64,000 bases of DNA, from the NCBI RefSeq assembly GCF_019966575.1, contig NZ_JAINFK010000002.1, positions 544,332 to 608,331 of the forward strand. The letters are read 5' to 3'. Shown here piece after piece: positions 35,801 to 46,236 of this stretch. Each line of letters starts with the position of its first letter. Within the stretch, counting starts at the first letter, position 1. The position numbers and the translations under genes were made by a program. Origin of the DNA: Oricola cellulosilytica. Lineage in GTDB: Bacteria; Pseudomonadota; Alphaproteobacteria; Rhizobiales; Rhizobiaceae. The notes under the pieces were generated by a model. It ran no database searches. It was not told the origin of the DNA and worked only from the letters and a program-made list of their open reading frames with translations.

Positions 35801-38443
35801 CGTGCGCCAATAGGCCTGCAGATCATCGCCAGACCAGCGAGATATAGGCCAAACCATATCTGCAAGACGAATCTGCTGCATATAACGCGCATGTTTGTCG
35901 GCCATCTTGCCATATTCGCCACGACGCAGCGGTATTGCATCGTAGAATACGAAACCGCTTCGCAGCCCTTGACGCCGCGCCCAACCGATCAGGTCAAGCG
36001 TCACTGCATCGGAGTGCGGCGTGATGTGCGTGACCTCTGGGACGATCAGCCAGCCGCCGTCTATTTGTGAAGGCAATTCCGCATCACCTGAGGTAAACTC
36101 AGGTCCATTCCATTTTGCCAGATAGCGCCGCTCATCCTCGTTGATCAAAACGCAGGATTTTCCCACATCGTCCCATTTGACATAGCGCACCCGCTCACCA
36201 AGCGCCGCCAGCGCACCCGCAATGCCGCGCGTTACCCGCTGCATACCCGTATTGACCGGGCACTGAATGGTGTGATCGACAAAGACATAAAACACCCGCT
36301 TTTCGGCAGGCACAAAATGTGTTCTTTTATTCGCAGATTTCTGCAGTTGAAGGTTGTGAAGCTTAGGTTTCACCAATGAAGTTGATTTTTGCGACTTTTT
36401 CATTCGCTCGAAAAGAACGATTAAGTGCAAACGATTGTTGAGCGCGGGGAAGCGCGCCAAAAAGCGCTTCGCTAGCGCAGATAAGCGTTCGCGCCTGCGA
36501 ATATTTACTGCAAGCGTGAATAACATCGATCTTGCAATACGTCTTGGACGTGTTCCTGGCTTCAGCGTCACCCACGCCCATACGCCGTGCGCAATCCAGC
36601 GCGGTACTTTCAAGAGCCAGCGAATAGTACGTGACGCACCTCGCAGCGGAGCTGTGAGGCGCCAGGACATGCTGTTCCTGAGCTCATGGATCTCGGCTGC
36701 TCGCGCTTCAGCCAACTGCCAATGATGGTGGTTAGCCTGGTGAATCTCGTGAAGCTCCTTGCGGGTCGACTCCAGAGCGGCGGTCGTCGCAGCATGTGCC
36801 GTTTTCACCTCCCGCAGCGCCACATCGAGCCAAGCTCGATTGTTCGCAGCCTCCGCCGCCTGAGCTGCCAGGGCCTTCTCCATGGCGGCGGCGAAACTGC
36901 TTTCGAGCGAGGCTTTGGCGTGGCGTTCCGTGGTCAGACGCTCCGTGAGCGCTGCAATTTCGGCCGCGCGCGATTCCTCCAATTGGTAATGATGATGGTT
37001 GGACTGTTGGATGTCATGGAACTCTTTACTTGCAGCCTCCAACGCGGTTTCGGCAGCTGATAACGCGAGGGACGCCAGATCACGGAAGCTTCTGGAACGC
37101 CTTTCGACTGGGGGGCTGCCGCGTTCGATTTCTTTCAGGAAGCGCGCAAAGCTCGCCTTGCCGGGCTCCAAACGAAGAATGACCCTCGCTGCGGAGCGAT
37201 AAGGCTCGGGCAACGCCTCCGGGTCGAACCAGGCGGAACGAACAGGAACAATAGCGGCAGGTAAGCCTGTCAGCACTTCCCGGAGGAAAATCAGGAAAGA
37301 CAGCAGAAGATCGTCCGGCCAAACGCAATCCTTGCGCTTACTCGAAATTGCTCCGTAATCGATAAGCCTTGCGCGCCCATCCTTCCCGATCAGCACATTC
37401 CAGGTTCTAACGTCATTGTGATAGAGCCCTGCCTCTTCAAGAACGCAAAGCTGCTCCAGAACATCGCGTATGATCCCGACCGGATCATATCCGCCATCTC
37501 CCGACGCAATACGCCGATCTAGGCTTTCGCCTTCGGCCAAGTCGCGAACGAGCCACGATTCGGATTCGCTCTCGCCATGACAGTGCAAATTCAGGGCGCC
37601 AAAATTCGGCGGCGGATTTGTTAAAAAGGAAACCTCATTGCCGAATTCGGTCTTGTTTGGCGCAAACTGTTTTGGGATATCGAGAAAATATTGCTTGGCC
37701 AGTAGCCGATCCGAAAAAAAGAAGAGGCGGCTGCCTTCGTGGACATCAGGGGCTACCTTGTTGGAAATATTCGTCCAGCTTTTGAATGCCTGAAGGTTGT
37801 CATTCAGATACCAGAAATGATTGCTGGCGAAATAGAGCGGCCGCTGCAAGGAGGAGAGATGCGTCGGGTGGCGGGCAAGCTCATGCACGAAAGCGACGTC
37901 CGCCAGAAACTCGCGCGGGCTCTTCGGCTGCGCTGCGGCCCAATAAAGAGGCTCCTCCGACAGAGCCATTTCGAACAACGCAGCGGTCGTTTTTCTGCAC
38001 AGTTCACCAATCAACGCGCGCACGAAAGGTACGCCTTTCTCATGTGCGATATGATGGAAAACAGAGAAACCAAGGACGAGGTCGTACTGATCGAATCCGA
38101 TAGTCTGCAGAAAGTCTTCGATCCGCGCCGTTTCGAATGACACGGAAAGGTCACTATTTTCTTCGGCAAGCGCCTTGCAGAGAGAAATGTTCGTATCGAG
38201 ATAGTCTATGCCGCTCACTTCCGCGCCGAGTTTAGCCAGGCCAAGGCTGAAGAATCCTTGCGCACAGCCGAGATCAAGCACGCGTACTGGACGGTTGAGT
38301 TCTTTCCTGAGCGCCTCAAAGACCGGAGCGATACGCCCGAAACGATCCTCGCAATTGCGCGATACGCCCACAGAAAGTTCCGGATACCCAAAAACAGGCT
38401 GATAGACTTCTGGAAGGGCATTTACGAGCTCACTAATCGTCAT
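32864..38443 (-). CDS. Giant O-antigen protein: methyltransferase-kinase cap, coiled coil, two GT4 and one GT2 domain
   Basis: 1859 residues in one frame. Residues 1-200: SAM methyltransferase (VRVLDLGCAQGFFSLGLA, motif I at 55-63). About 280-440: kinase-like domain with catalytic YHNDVRTWNVLIG (Asp344, Asn349) and DYG at 362-364. About 455-595: coiled coil with a duplicated unit (467-499 and 556-588, each with NHHH and RAAEI), then SMSWRLTAPLRG. About 716-1090: GT4 with EPRKNQ and PSLEEGFGLPILES. About 1096-1480: second GT4 with EPRKNH and PSVEEGYGLPIAES. About 1507-1750: GT2 with VCISTYNRAPWLDVAL and GDDD. The first three parts match WbdD, which caps and measures O-antigen chains in E. coli O9a; the GT4 pair recalls the WbdA polymerase. 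Overlaps the wzt stop by 11 bases. G+C drops sharply in the GT region. Confidence 0.88.
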   Translation of the reverse strand: MTISELVNALPEVYQPVFGYPELSVGVSRNCEDRFGRIAPVFEALRKELNRPVRVLDLGCAQGFFSLGLAKLGAEVSGIDYLDTNISLCKALAEENSDLSVSFETARIEDFLQTIGFDQYDLVLGFSVFHHIAHEKGVPFVRALIGELCRKTTAALFEMALSEEPLYWAAAQPKSPREFLADVAFVHELARHPTHLSSLQRPLYFASNHFWYLNDNLQAFKSWTNISNKVAPDVHEGSRLFFFSDRLLAKQYFLDIPKQFAPNKTEFGNEVSFLTNPPPNFGALNLHCHGESESESWLVRDLAEGESLDRRIASGDGGYDPVGIIRDVLEQLCVLEEAGLYHNDVRTWNVLIGKDGRARLIDYGAISSKRKDCVWPDDLLLSFLIFLREVLTGLPAAIVPVRSAWFDPEALPEPYRSAARVILRLEPGKASFARFLKEIERGSPPVERRSRSFRDLASLALSAAETALEAASKEFHDIQQSNHHHYQLEESRAAEIAALTERLTTERHAKASLESSFAAAMEKALAAQAAEAANNRAWLDVALREVKTAHAATTAALESTRKELHEIHQANHHHWQLAEARAAEIHELRNSMSWRLTAPLRGASRTIRWLLKVPRWIAHGVWAWVTLKPGTRPRRIARSMLFTLAVNIRRRERLSALAKRFLARFPALNNRLHLIVLFERMKKSQKSTSLVKPKLHNLQLQKSANKRTHFVPAEKRVFYVFVDHTIQCPVNTGMQRVTRGIAGALAALGERVRYVKWDDVGKSCVLINEDERRYLAKWNGPEFTSGDAELPSQIDGGWLIVPEVTHITPHSDAVTLDLIGWARRQGLRSGFVFYDAIPLRRGEYGKMADKHARYMQQIRLADMVWPISRWSGDDLQAYWRTHERADTNTMPPVRPLLLPAAPLAGDPELRLEETKEIILCVGTIEPRKNQLALIHAFQSYLTKNPDSPWRLVLVGNLHSDTKNEVLAATSKAIINKGNVTDAELAALYEDCFFTVFPSLEEGFGLPILESLSYGKPCICADFGAMGEVASGGGCLGVDVRDPQVLEAAIAQMIETPDLHLRLTQQAIARAKPSWSDYARSMLNEIGTLDQPKHRLGAIYYWIDHTRNYENNTGIQRVTRMLARSFMAQGLRLIPVIRGKDFGQFVPASHEDLLHLAKWNGPEPDRWSSWVEPEEAGAGAWFVMPELPSNLSENEQIALVSNVAKYGLKSAIVFYDAIPWKMHNIYHQVIRETHRVYMRTLINYDVVLPISEHSRIDLISFLQREPKAEGFGEHRIIAAPLPMEFSDSKRVRETKKGREDKFVRILAVGSLEPRKNHETLLKAFNLASEKTSQSLRLVIAGREDTLDLAYSQRLNDLIVATPNVDWIKSPNDAELRQLYNDADFTIYPSVEEGYGLPIAESLWNGKPCICANFGAMAEVAQVGGCLTVDVCDIHELAGAIQTLSDDIELRNNLAQEAVTPDFKTWGDYAFEVAGHMAQATAPLPKAPLSMSESDIAERAQAMRLTPRPKLSVCISTYNRAPWLDVALKNWARLYPEPLKDVELLVCDNASSDGTSDIVQPYLARSDFRYQRNRVNVGMLGNLRETAHSAHGDYIWILGDDDLIVPGAIERVLFAIDEHPNIALCYLNYSFTRIDDARTVNNFDKFFTEATPIVPPEPDMAGEVRDFCARNENFFTAIYTLVFRRDHALLAYSQNTEGRPFSTMRTCIPTTHYVLNHMMNEAGVWVGTPQLVVNMNVSWMKYATLWILERLPEAYETAELMGGDREQIDRWRTYYTPHITDSFCEIFCKDDPEGNAEYFSPARLVRRFRHLPAFQAACRDRLIPIYQEAHENGHPAASEPAEDVFAGLLDVEQPQPLQLAV

Positions 38444-39725
38444 AAGCTAATCCATTCAATGTCTCGAAATGTGCGTTAAAGTCGCACAGCCCCCAAAATC
38501 CCATTTTACGTTCAATTGTCACGAGCACAGAATCATAGCGCCGGTCCAACGGCAGGAGGTTTTCTTGCGGCCCAGTCGATATGCCGAAGGAAACGAGATA
38601 GTGCCCTGCATTGAGGGGCATAGGCATGGAAAATCGGAACATGTGACGCTCCCCGGCTTTGGCGGCAATGTGGGTGCGTCCTTGGCTCGCCAGAAAAGAA
38701 TTTGTTCCATAGATAAATAGGCCGTCATGGCTTTTCAGAAGCACACCTGGCGTTATGTCGTCGTAATCATGCTCGAATATAACTGAAAAATAGAAATCCG
38801 TTGTAGCGTTGCTTTCAATAGTATGCGGATAGTCCTTCTGTCCCGAACGGACAAGGTAGTCCAATATGCGCGCCCCACCGTGGCCCCATCGATGTTCTTC
38901 CTTGCGATAACCGAAACGTGTATGAAAGCATTCCTGTTCTCTGCTCAACATAACAGGTGCAGTATCGTCGGATTTTGAGTTCGGCGCCTGCCTCTTACCG
39001 AATAGACTGTCGAAATACAGATTACAGGCATCCCGTGGCGCGCCATCAAATTCCGCCTGGCCATATTTCATGAAGATAGCACGGTCGCAATGCTTCACGA
39101 CTGTATCCATCGCATGGGTAACGAAGAGAAGCGTCGTTCCGGCTTTTCTGAAACCAGCGATGCGCTCGAAGCACTTTGCCTGGAAATAGGCGTCCCCCAC
39201 GCTCAGCACCTCATCCACGATAAGCACCTCCGGCCGCGCCGCCGTCGCCAGCGAGAAGGCGAGGCGGGCCTGCATACCCGAGGAATAGACGCGCAGCGGC
39301 TGGTCGAAAAACTCTCCGAGTTCGGCGAAATCCTCTATCCCGGACATCAGCCGCAAAAGATCTTCACGGGGAAATCCCATCAGCCCGCCGGCCTGATAGA
39401 CATTCTGCCTTCCGGTGAACTCCGGATTGAAGCCAAGACCTAGTTCGAGAATGGCGCTGATGCGGCCATTGACGCCGATGGCGCCGGTCGTCGGGCGCAC
39501 CGTGCCGGTGATCATCTTGAGCAGCGTCGATTTGCCCGCTCCGTTCTGGCCGATCAGCGCCAGCGCCTCGCCGCGCTTCAAGGAAAAGCTCACATCCCGC
39601 ACTGCCCAAAATTCGTTCACCGGCTTGGCCGGAAGGCCGAACCAGGTAGCGAAACGGCCGAAACTGGTCGAGTAGCTCGCGTAGCGTTTCGAAACATCAG
39701 TAGCGGTGAGAACAGGCCCACTCAT
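38433..39725 (-). CDS. wzt: O-antigen ABC exporter ATPase with C-terminal carbohydrate-binding domain
   Basis: 430 residues. The ATPase half has Walker A LIGQNGAGKSTLLKMITG near 57, signature YSSGMQARLAFSLA and Walker B VLIVDEVLSVGD. From about residue 255 there is a Wzt-type C-terminal beta-sandwich (GYRKEEHRWGHGGARILDY, DDITPGVLLKSHDGLFIYG, LNAGHYLVSFGI). In the O9a and related systems this domain recognises the capped non-reducing end of the chain before export, so its presence agrees with the WbdD-like cap enzyme encoded next. Overlaps wzm by four bases (ATGA). Confidence 0.92.
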   Translation of the reverse strand: MSGPVLTATDVSKRYASYSTSFGRFATWFGLPAKPVNEFWAVRDVSFSLKRGEALALIGQNGAGKSTLLKMITGTVRPTTGAIGVNGRISAILELGLGFNPEFTGRQNVYQAGGLMGFPREDLLRLMSGIEDFAELGEFFDQPLRVYSSGMQARLAFSLATAARPEVLIVDEVLSVGDAYFQAKCFERIAGFRKAGTTLLFVTHAMDTVVKHCDRAIFMKYGQAEFDGAPRDACNLYFDSLFGKRQAPNSKSDDTAPVMLSREQECFHTRFGYRKEEHRWGHGGARILDYLVRSGQKDYPHTIESNATTDFYFSVIFEHDYDDITPGVLLKSHDGLFIYGTNSFLASQGRTHIAAKAGERHMFRFSMPMPLNAGHYLVSFGISTGPQENLLPLDRRYDSVLVTIERKMGFWGLCDFNAHFETLNGLAYDD

Positions 39726-40507
39726 AGAACATCCACGAGTTCGGGGCTGGCGCGCCGAAAAAGAACAAAGGCAAGTCCGAACAGCACCAAGGCTGTCGCC
39801 ATCGGCCCGAAAAGCGATACTGGATCAGGCCAACGGTTGAGGAGAAGTGCATCCTGGTAAATGCCGACAAGCGCTACCATGGGATTGATCTCAAGCGCCC
39901 ATAGCAAATGCTCGGGTACGATATTCCTCGGATAAACGATAGGAGTAAGCCAAAACCAGAGTTGGAGGATTACCGTCATCACCTGCCCGACATCGCGCGA
40001 GAACACGTTGAATATTCCGAGGATCACGCCCAGACCAAAGGCGAACAGGGCGATCAGTAAAACGCCAAGCGGCAGAGCAAGCCACGCCACTCCCGGTGGG
40101 TGGCCGAAAAAGAGGAAGACGATCGCGATCGCCGCCAGCAGCAGCACGTGGTTGAGCAAGGCGCCTCCGAACACGATGACCGGCAGGCAGATACGCGGAA
40201 AGGCGATCTTCTTGAGCGTGCCGGAATAGTCGACAAACACGGTCAGGCAGCGATTGAGAATCTCGCTGAACAGCGTCCATGCGGCCAAGCCGGACAAGAG
40301 GTAGATCGGATAGGCCGCCTTGTCTTCAATGCCGGCGAGCTTGGCACCCAGCACCTCCGCCAAAACTAGAGCGAAGATCGCCGCCTGGGCAAGCGGATGA
40401 AGTACGGACCAGAGAAGGCCAAGTTTCGAGCGTGCGTAACGGCCGCGCAGTTCACCGACGACTGAGGCAAGAACGAAATATCTGAAACGCCAGAGCGCAG
40501 TAAACAT
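39722..40507 (-). CDS. wzm: O-antigen ABC exporter permease (ABC-2 type)
   Basis: 261 residues with six hydrophobic segments and the family start FRYFVLASVVGELRGRYARS followed by LGLLWSVLHPLAQAAIF. The central region GLAAWTLFSEILNRC and the C-terminal LWFWLTPIVYPRNIVPE are typical of Wzm/KpsM-like ABC-2 permeases of polysaccharide exporters. It moves undecaprenyl-diphosphate-linked polymer across the inner membrane together with Wzt. Confidence 0.93.
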   Translation of the reverse strand: MFTALWRFRYFVLASVVGELRGRYARSKLGLLWSVLHPLAQAAIFALVLAEVLGAKLAGIEDKAAYPIYLLSGLAAWTLFSEILNRCLTVFVDYSGTLKKIAFPRICLPVIVFGGALLNHVLLLAAIAIVFLFFGHPPGVAWLALPLGVLLIALFAFGLGVILGIFNVFSRDVGQVMTVILQLWFWLTPIVYPRNIVPEHLLWALEINPMVALVGIYQDALLLNRWPDPVSLFGPMATALVLFGLAFVLFRRASPELVDVL

Positions 40508-40524
40508 TAGCCCACCTGTCCTGA

Positions 40525-41475
40525 TCAGTGCGTCGCCAATCGCGTCCGGCAGTACACCAACACGTCGGTTAGCGTCTGCTCTAACTGCTGCTTCGGCTCC
40601 CAGCTTAGCAGGTTCCGCGCCTTCCCTGCGTCGCCCACAATGCGAGGCAAATCGCTGGGACGAACCCGGGAAGAGTCCTGTTCAACCCGAATTGTGGCAG
40701 AACTGCGCGAGAGGAGTATGTTCAGCACTTCAGAGATGGGGCGTCCCTCGCCCGAAGCGACGTTGAGGATCGTTCCAGGCACGACCATCGCCGACTTCGC
40801 CACTGCCAGGGCGTAGGCTGCCGCCACGTCACGAACGTCGAGGAAGTCCCGTTCCACGGCAAGGTTACCAACGCGGATGACTGGTTCAGCCAGCCCCGCT
40901 TCAATACGGGCGATCTGTGTCGCAAATGCCGGCGCAACAAAATCTTGGGATTGTCCCGGACCGATATGGTTGAAGGGACGCATGCGGATACACTTGAGAC
41001 CGCGCTGTGCAAGTGCGCCAAGCGCAAGGTCAGCCGCCGCCTTGGTCGCTCCATAGTCGTCGAGAGGAGCCAGAAGCGTGTGTTCATTGAGCGGCAGACC
41101 AGTCTTGGCACTCGCACCGTAGATCAAGCCGGTACCGACATTGATGAGGCAGCAATCCGGCGCGTTCGCAAGAATTGCCCCAGCGACATTAAGGGTACCG
41201 TCCAAGTGAACGCGCCAGGCAACCTCTGGAGAGCTCGCGACAACCGACGGCACAGCAATGCCAGCTAAATGAACCACGTGAGTTGGTTGATATCGTGCAA
41301 CAATATCATTGACTGACTTCTGGTCAGTCACATCAAGTGCTTCAGTGCCTCCGACTTCCACCTTGGCAGTAAGCAACAAATCGATGTCAGATCCAAACAT
41401 ACAGCGTAAGGCATGCGCTACATAAGGGCCCACGAAACCAGCAGCGCCTGTAATCAGTACCCGCGTCTGGGCCAT
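40525..41475 (-). CDS. rmd: GDP-6-deoxy-D-mannose reductase
   Basis: An SDR that reduces GDP-4-keto-6-deoxy-D-mannose, the Gmd product, to GDP-D-rhamnose. Motifs: ITGAAGFVGPYVAHAL, NVGTGLIYG, catalytic DYGATKAAADL, RPFNHIGPGQ, ERDFLDVRDVA and RPSDLPRIVGD, a set characteristic of Rmd. I chose ATG 41475 (MAQTRVLITG), preceded by AGGA at a good distance; the alternative ATG at 41493 overlaps gmd by ten bases. Alternative product GDP-6-deoxy-D-talose is possible, but Rmd is the better fit. Confidence 0.85.
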   Translation of the reverse strand: MAQTRVLITGAAGFVGPYVAHALRCMFGSDIDLLLTAKVEVGGTEALDVTDQKSVNDIVARYQPTHVVHLAGIAVPSVVASSPEVAWRVHLDGTLNVAGAILANAPDCCLINVGTGLIYGASAKTGLPLNEHTLLAPLDDYGATKAAADLALGALAQRGLKCIRMRPFNHIGPGQSQDFVAPAFATQIARIEAGLAEPVIRVGNLAVERDFLDVRDVAAAYALAVAKSAMVVPGTILNVASGEGRPISEVLNILLSRSSATIRVEQDSSRVRPSDLPRIVGDAGKARNLLSWEPKQQLEQTLTDVLVYCRTRLATH

Positions 41476-41483
41476 CGGCGTTC

Positions 41484-43905
<2,422 letters not shown>

Positions 43906-43909
<4 letters not shown>

Positions 43910-45345
43910 TGTTCTCCGCTTGCAAATTCTCGTGCCAGAGCGATGCCGCCCGCCAACAGCCGGCTCGCCTCGTCGTAATCCGGCGCCTCGACATAACATC
44001 TCAATTCGGGCGCATTGCCCGATGGGCGGTAGTGGACGACGCTGCCCGATCCCATAATTAAACGGACGCCATCTGTCCGGTCACAATATGTGACCGGCCC
44101 GCAATGCTGAACGAGCGTCCCGAGCCCCTCGCCCTCGCCAAGGCTGGCCAGAAAGGCGGCGCTGACCTTAGGGCGAACGTCCTGAAGACGGTCGCTGAGG
44201 GCGGTTCGAAAGCCGAACTCTGATGCAGCGATGGATAGTGGCTTGCCGCGCTCTGTAACCACGCTCAAACAAGCCAGGACCGGCAACATGGCGTCGCGAG
44301 TCGGCAGTGCCGCAAGGGCGCGTCCGCACCTGACTACCGGGGTGCCAAGCAATACGCCGCCATTCGCCTCGAAGCCGACAACGCAAGCCGCACCGCCCTG
44401 GACGGCCTCGTTCATGCCGGCAATGACATAGGGGGACCCGACACGCGTGCGGATCACCTTGCCGAAGCGACTGCAGGCCTCGAGGGCCGAATTGGCGGTG
44501 ACAGGGACAACAATGCAGTCAGCACCCAGCCAGTACGCGGTGATGGCGCCGACCAGATCGCCGCGCACAAACCGCCCTAGCTCATCGGCGATCAAAGGAC
44601 GATCGGCATCGCCGTCCGTCGATACGATAGCATCGAAGCCGCCATCGCGGACCCAGCCGGCAAGTCGTTCACGGTCCTCAGGCGCCAGCGCCTCGGTATC
44701 AACGGGAACAAAATGGTCCGACCGGCCCAGAGGGCGGGTTTCGGCACCAAGGTCGGAAAGGATATCGATAATCAGGTCGCGCGCGACGGAAGAATGCTGA
44801 TAGACGCCGACCTTCAGACCGGAAAGCGCGCGAGGTTCCAGAAACTGAGCGTAACGCGCCCGATAGGATTCCAATGTCTGCGGGCCGATCTCCCGAGCCC
44901 TGCCGGCGCCCTGTGGCCGGTTCCCGCTCATCTGCTGACAGCAAGCGACGATAGCCTGTTCGTCAACCTTGTCGATTTCGCCCATCGCCCGATAGAATTT
45001 CAGCCCATTGCGATCGGCCGGAATGTGACTGCCGGTGACCATGATAGCCGGCGCGCCCAGGTTCATTGCATAAAGGCTCAGTGCCGGCGTGGGCAGCGCA
45101 CCGCAATCGGCGGGAGAAAAGCCGGAATCGGTTATCGCCTCCATGCAGAGCGCGGCGATTTCGGGGCTCGAGTCCCGCAAATCACGTCCAATACAAACCG
45201 TGCCGCCGCGGCGAATCTCGCCGCGGCCGGCCACGGTGCCGAGGAACGCGGCCGTGTAGTCGTAAGCCGGCCCGGAAGCCAACTCGACCGCCAGCCCGCG
45301 AAGGCCGCTAGTGCCAAATTTCAGTGATGTGTTCGAGATTGCCAT
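43906..45345 (-). CDS. manB: Phosphomannomutase
   Basis: 479 residues. Interconverts mannose-6-phosphate and mannose-1-phosphate. The phosphoserine loop IMVTGSHIPADRNGLKF, metal loop VSTDGDADRPLIADE, and the sugar-binding FEANGGVLLG mark the phosphohexomutase family; the C-terminal HYRPSGNAPELRCYVEA binds phosphate. First gene of the operon that runs to 30450, all genes overlapping or closely spaced. The promoter should lie between its start and the tRNA. Confidence 0.93.
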
Positions 45346-45597
45346 GGCACCTTCGTTCCGATGTCATTGGCCACTAAAGGAACATCCACGCAATTCCAAC
45401 CTACTTTCTTTAAGTCCACAATTCCTACGGGTTGACCGACAATCTACGCTGGGCAGAGAACCTGTCTACCGAGCCCGCAGAACTCTGTATCCAGGAAGTT
45501 AGAGCGACATCCAATGGGACCGCTCGTCTTTTCTGACCGTGGGCAGCATGTTGGTGAACGCGAATGGAATACGAATTGAACTGATGCGGTGGATGTC

Positions 45598-45672
45598 TGG
45601 CTGGGGCGGCTGGATTCGAACCAGCGCATGGCGGTACCAAAAACCGCTGCCTTACCGCTTGGCTACGCCCCA
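45598..45672 (-). tRNA. tRNA-Gln (anticodon TTG)
   Basis: Folds to a full cloverleaf on the minus strand: acceptor TGGGGCG/CGCCCCA, D arm GCC...GGC, anticodon stem GCGGT/ACCGC with loop TTTTGGT (anticodon TTG), T arm GCTGG-TTCGAAT-CCAGC, discriminator G and an encoded CCA at 45598-45600. 75 bases with CCA. It lies upstream of the O-antigen operon in the same direction. Confidence 0.95.
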
Positions 45673-46236
45673 ATTCCGTTTCGCGGCTTTTTCCGATCGC
45701 ACTTGCATTGCCACCATGAAAACCGACTTGCTTCGGATCAACCAATCGCAGCGTCGTACCGCTGACCAGCCGGTATAGGCGCCGCATTTTCGTGTCAAGG
45801 CTCTTTGGCGGGCATTGGGTTTCGGACACAAATGCTGTAAATGCCGCACGGTTCGTAACCGTCGTATTGCCGCCGGCAATCGACTCCTTTCACATCGTTT
45901 CCTTCAGTTCTTTCTTTCCAGTTGCCGCAGACAACCGTTGCGAACGTATGAAACCGGCGGCGCCTGAAACGCGGAGACCGCCGCTCGTGACCATCATGCT
46001 GTGATGGGAGTTCCGGTGAGCGCTGCAATTCTCGGAATACGCGATCCGAATAACGCCCACCCGATAGCCCGGATCAGATTTCGGGATCAACCCGGTTCTG
46101 CGTGCGATCTAGCCCGTCGGTGCGTTCCTGCGTGACGGCGAAGCGGAGTCAACCGACTTAGCCCGGTTCGGCGATCCGGGATCATCCGCCCCACCCACTC
46201 GCTCAACCTACGTGGCTGAACAGCCCAAGAACTCTG
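45673..46236. other. 564-base stretch without a recognisable gene
   Basis: Short open frames here lack coding character. It separates the tRNA from the end of the second exporter operon. I see no terminator with a T tract, no repeat of the tRNA 3' end and no mobile-element gene. Confidence 0.5.

Noticed and set aside
36790-36850. Similarity of the coiled-coil text NNRAWLDVAL to the GT2 motif YNRAPWLDVAL
   Set aside because: Only about ten residues, in different structural contexts, with no extension on either side; treated as chance.
45598-45672. Attachment site in the tRNA-Gln
   Set aside because: No second copy of the tRNA 3' end and no tyrosine integrase were found in the window.
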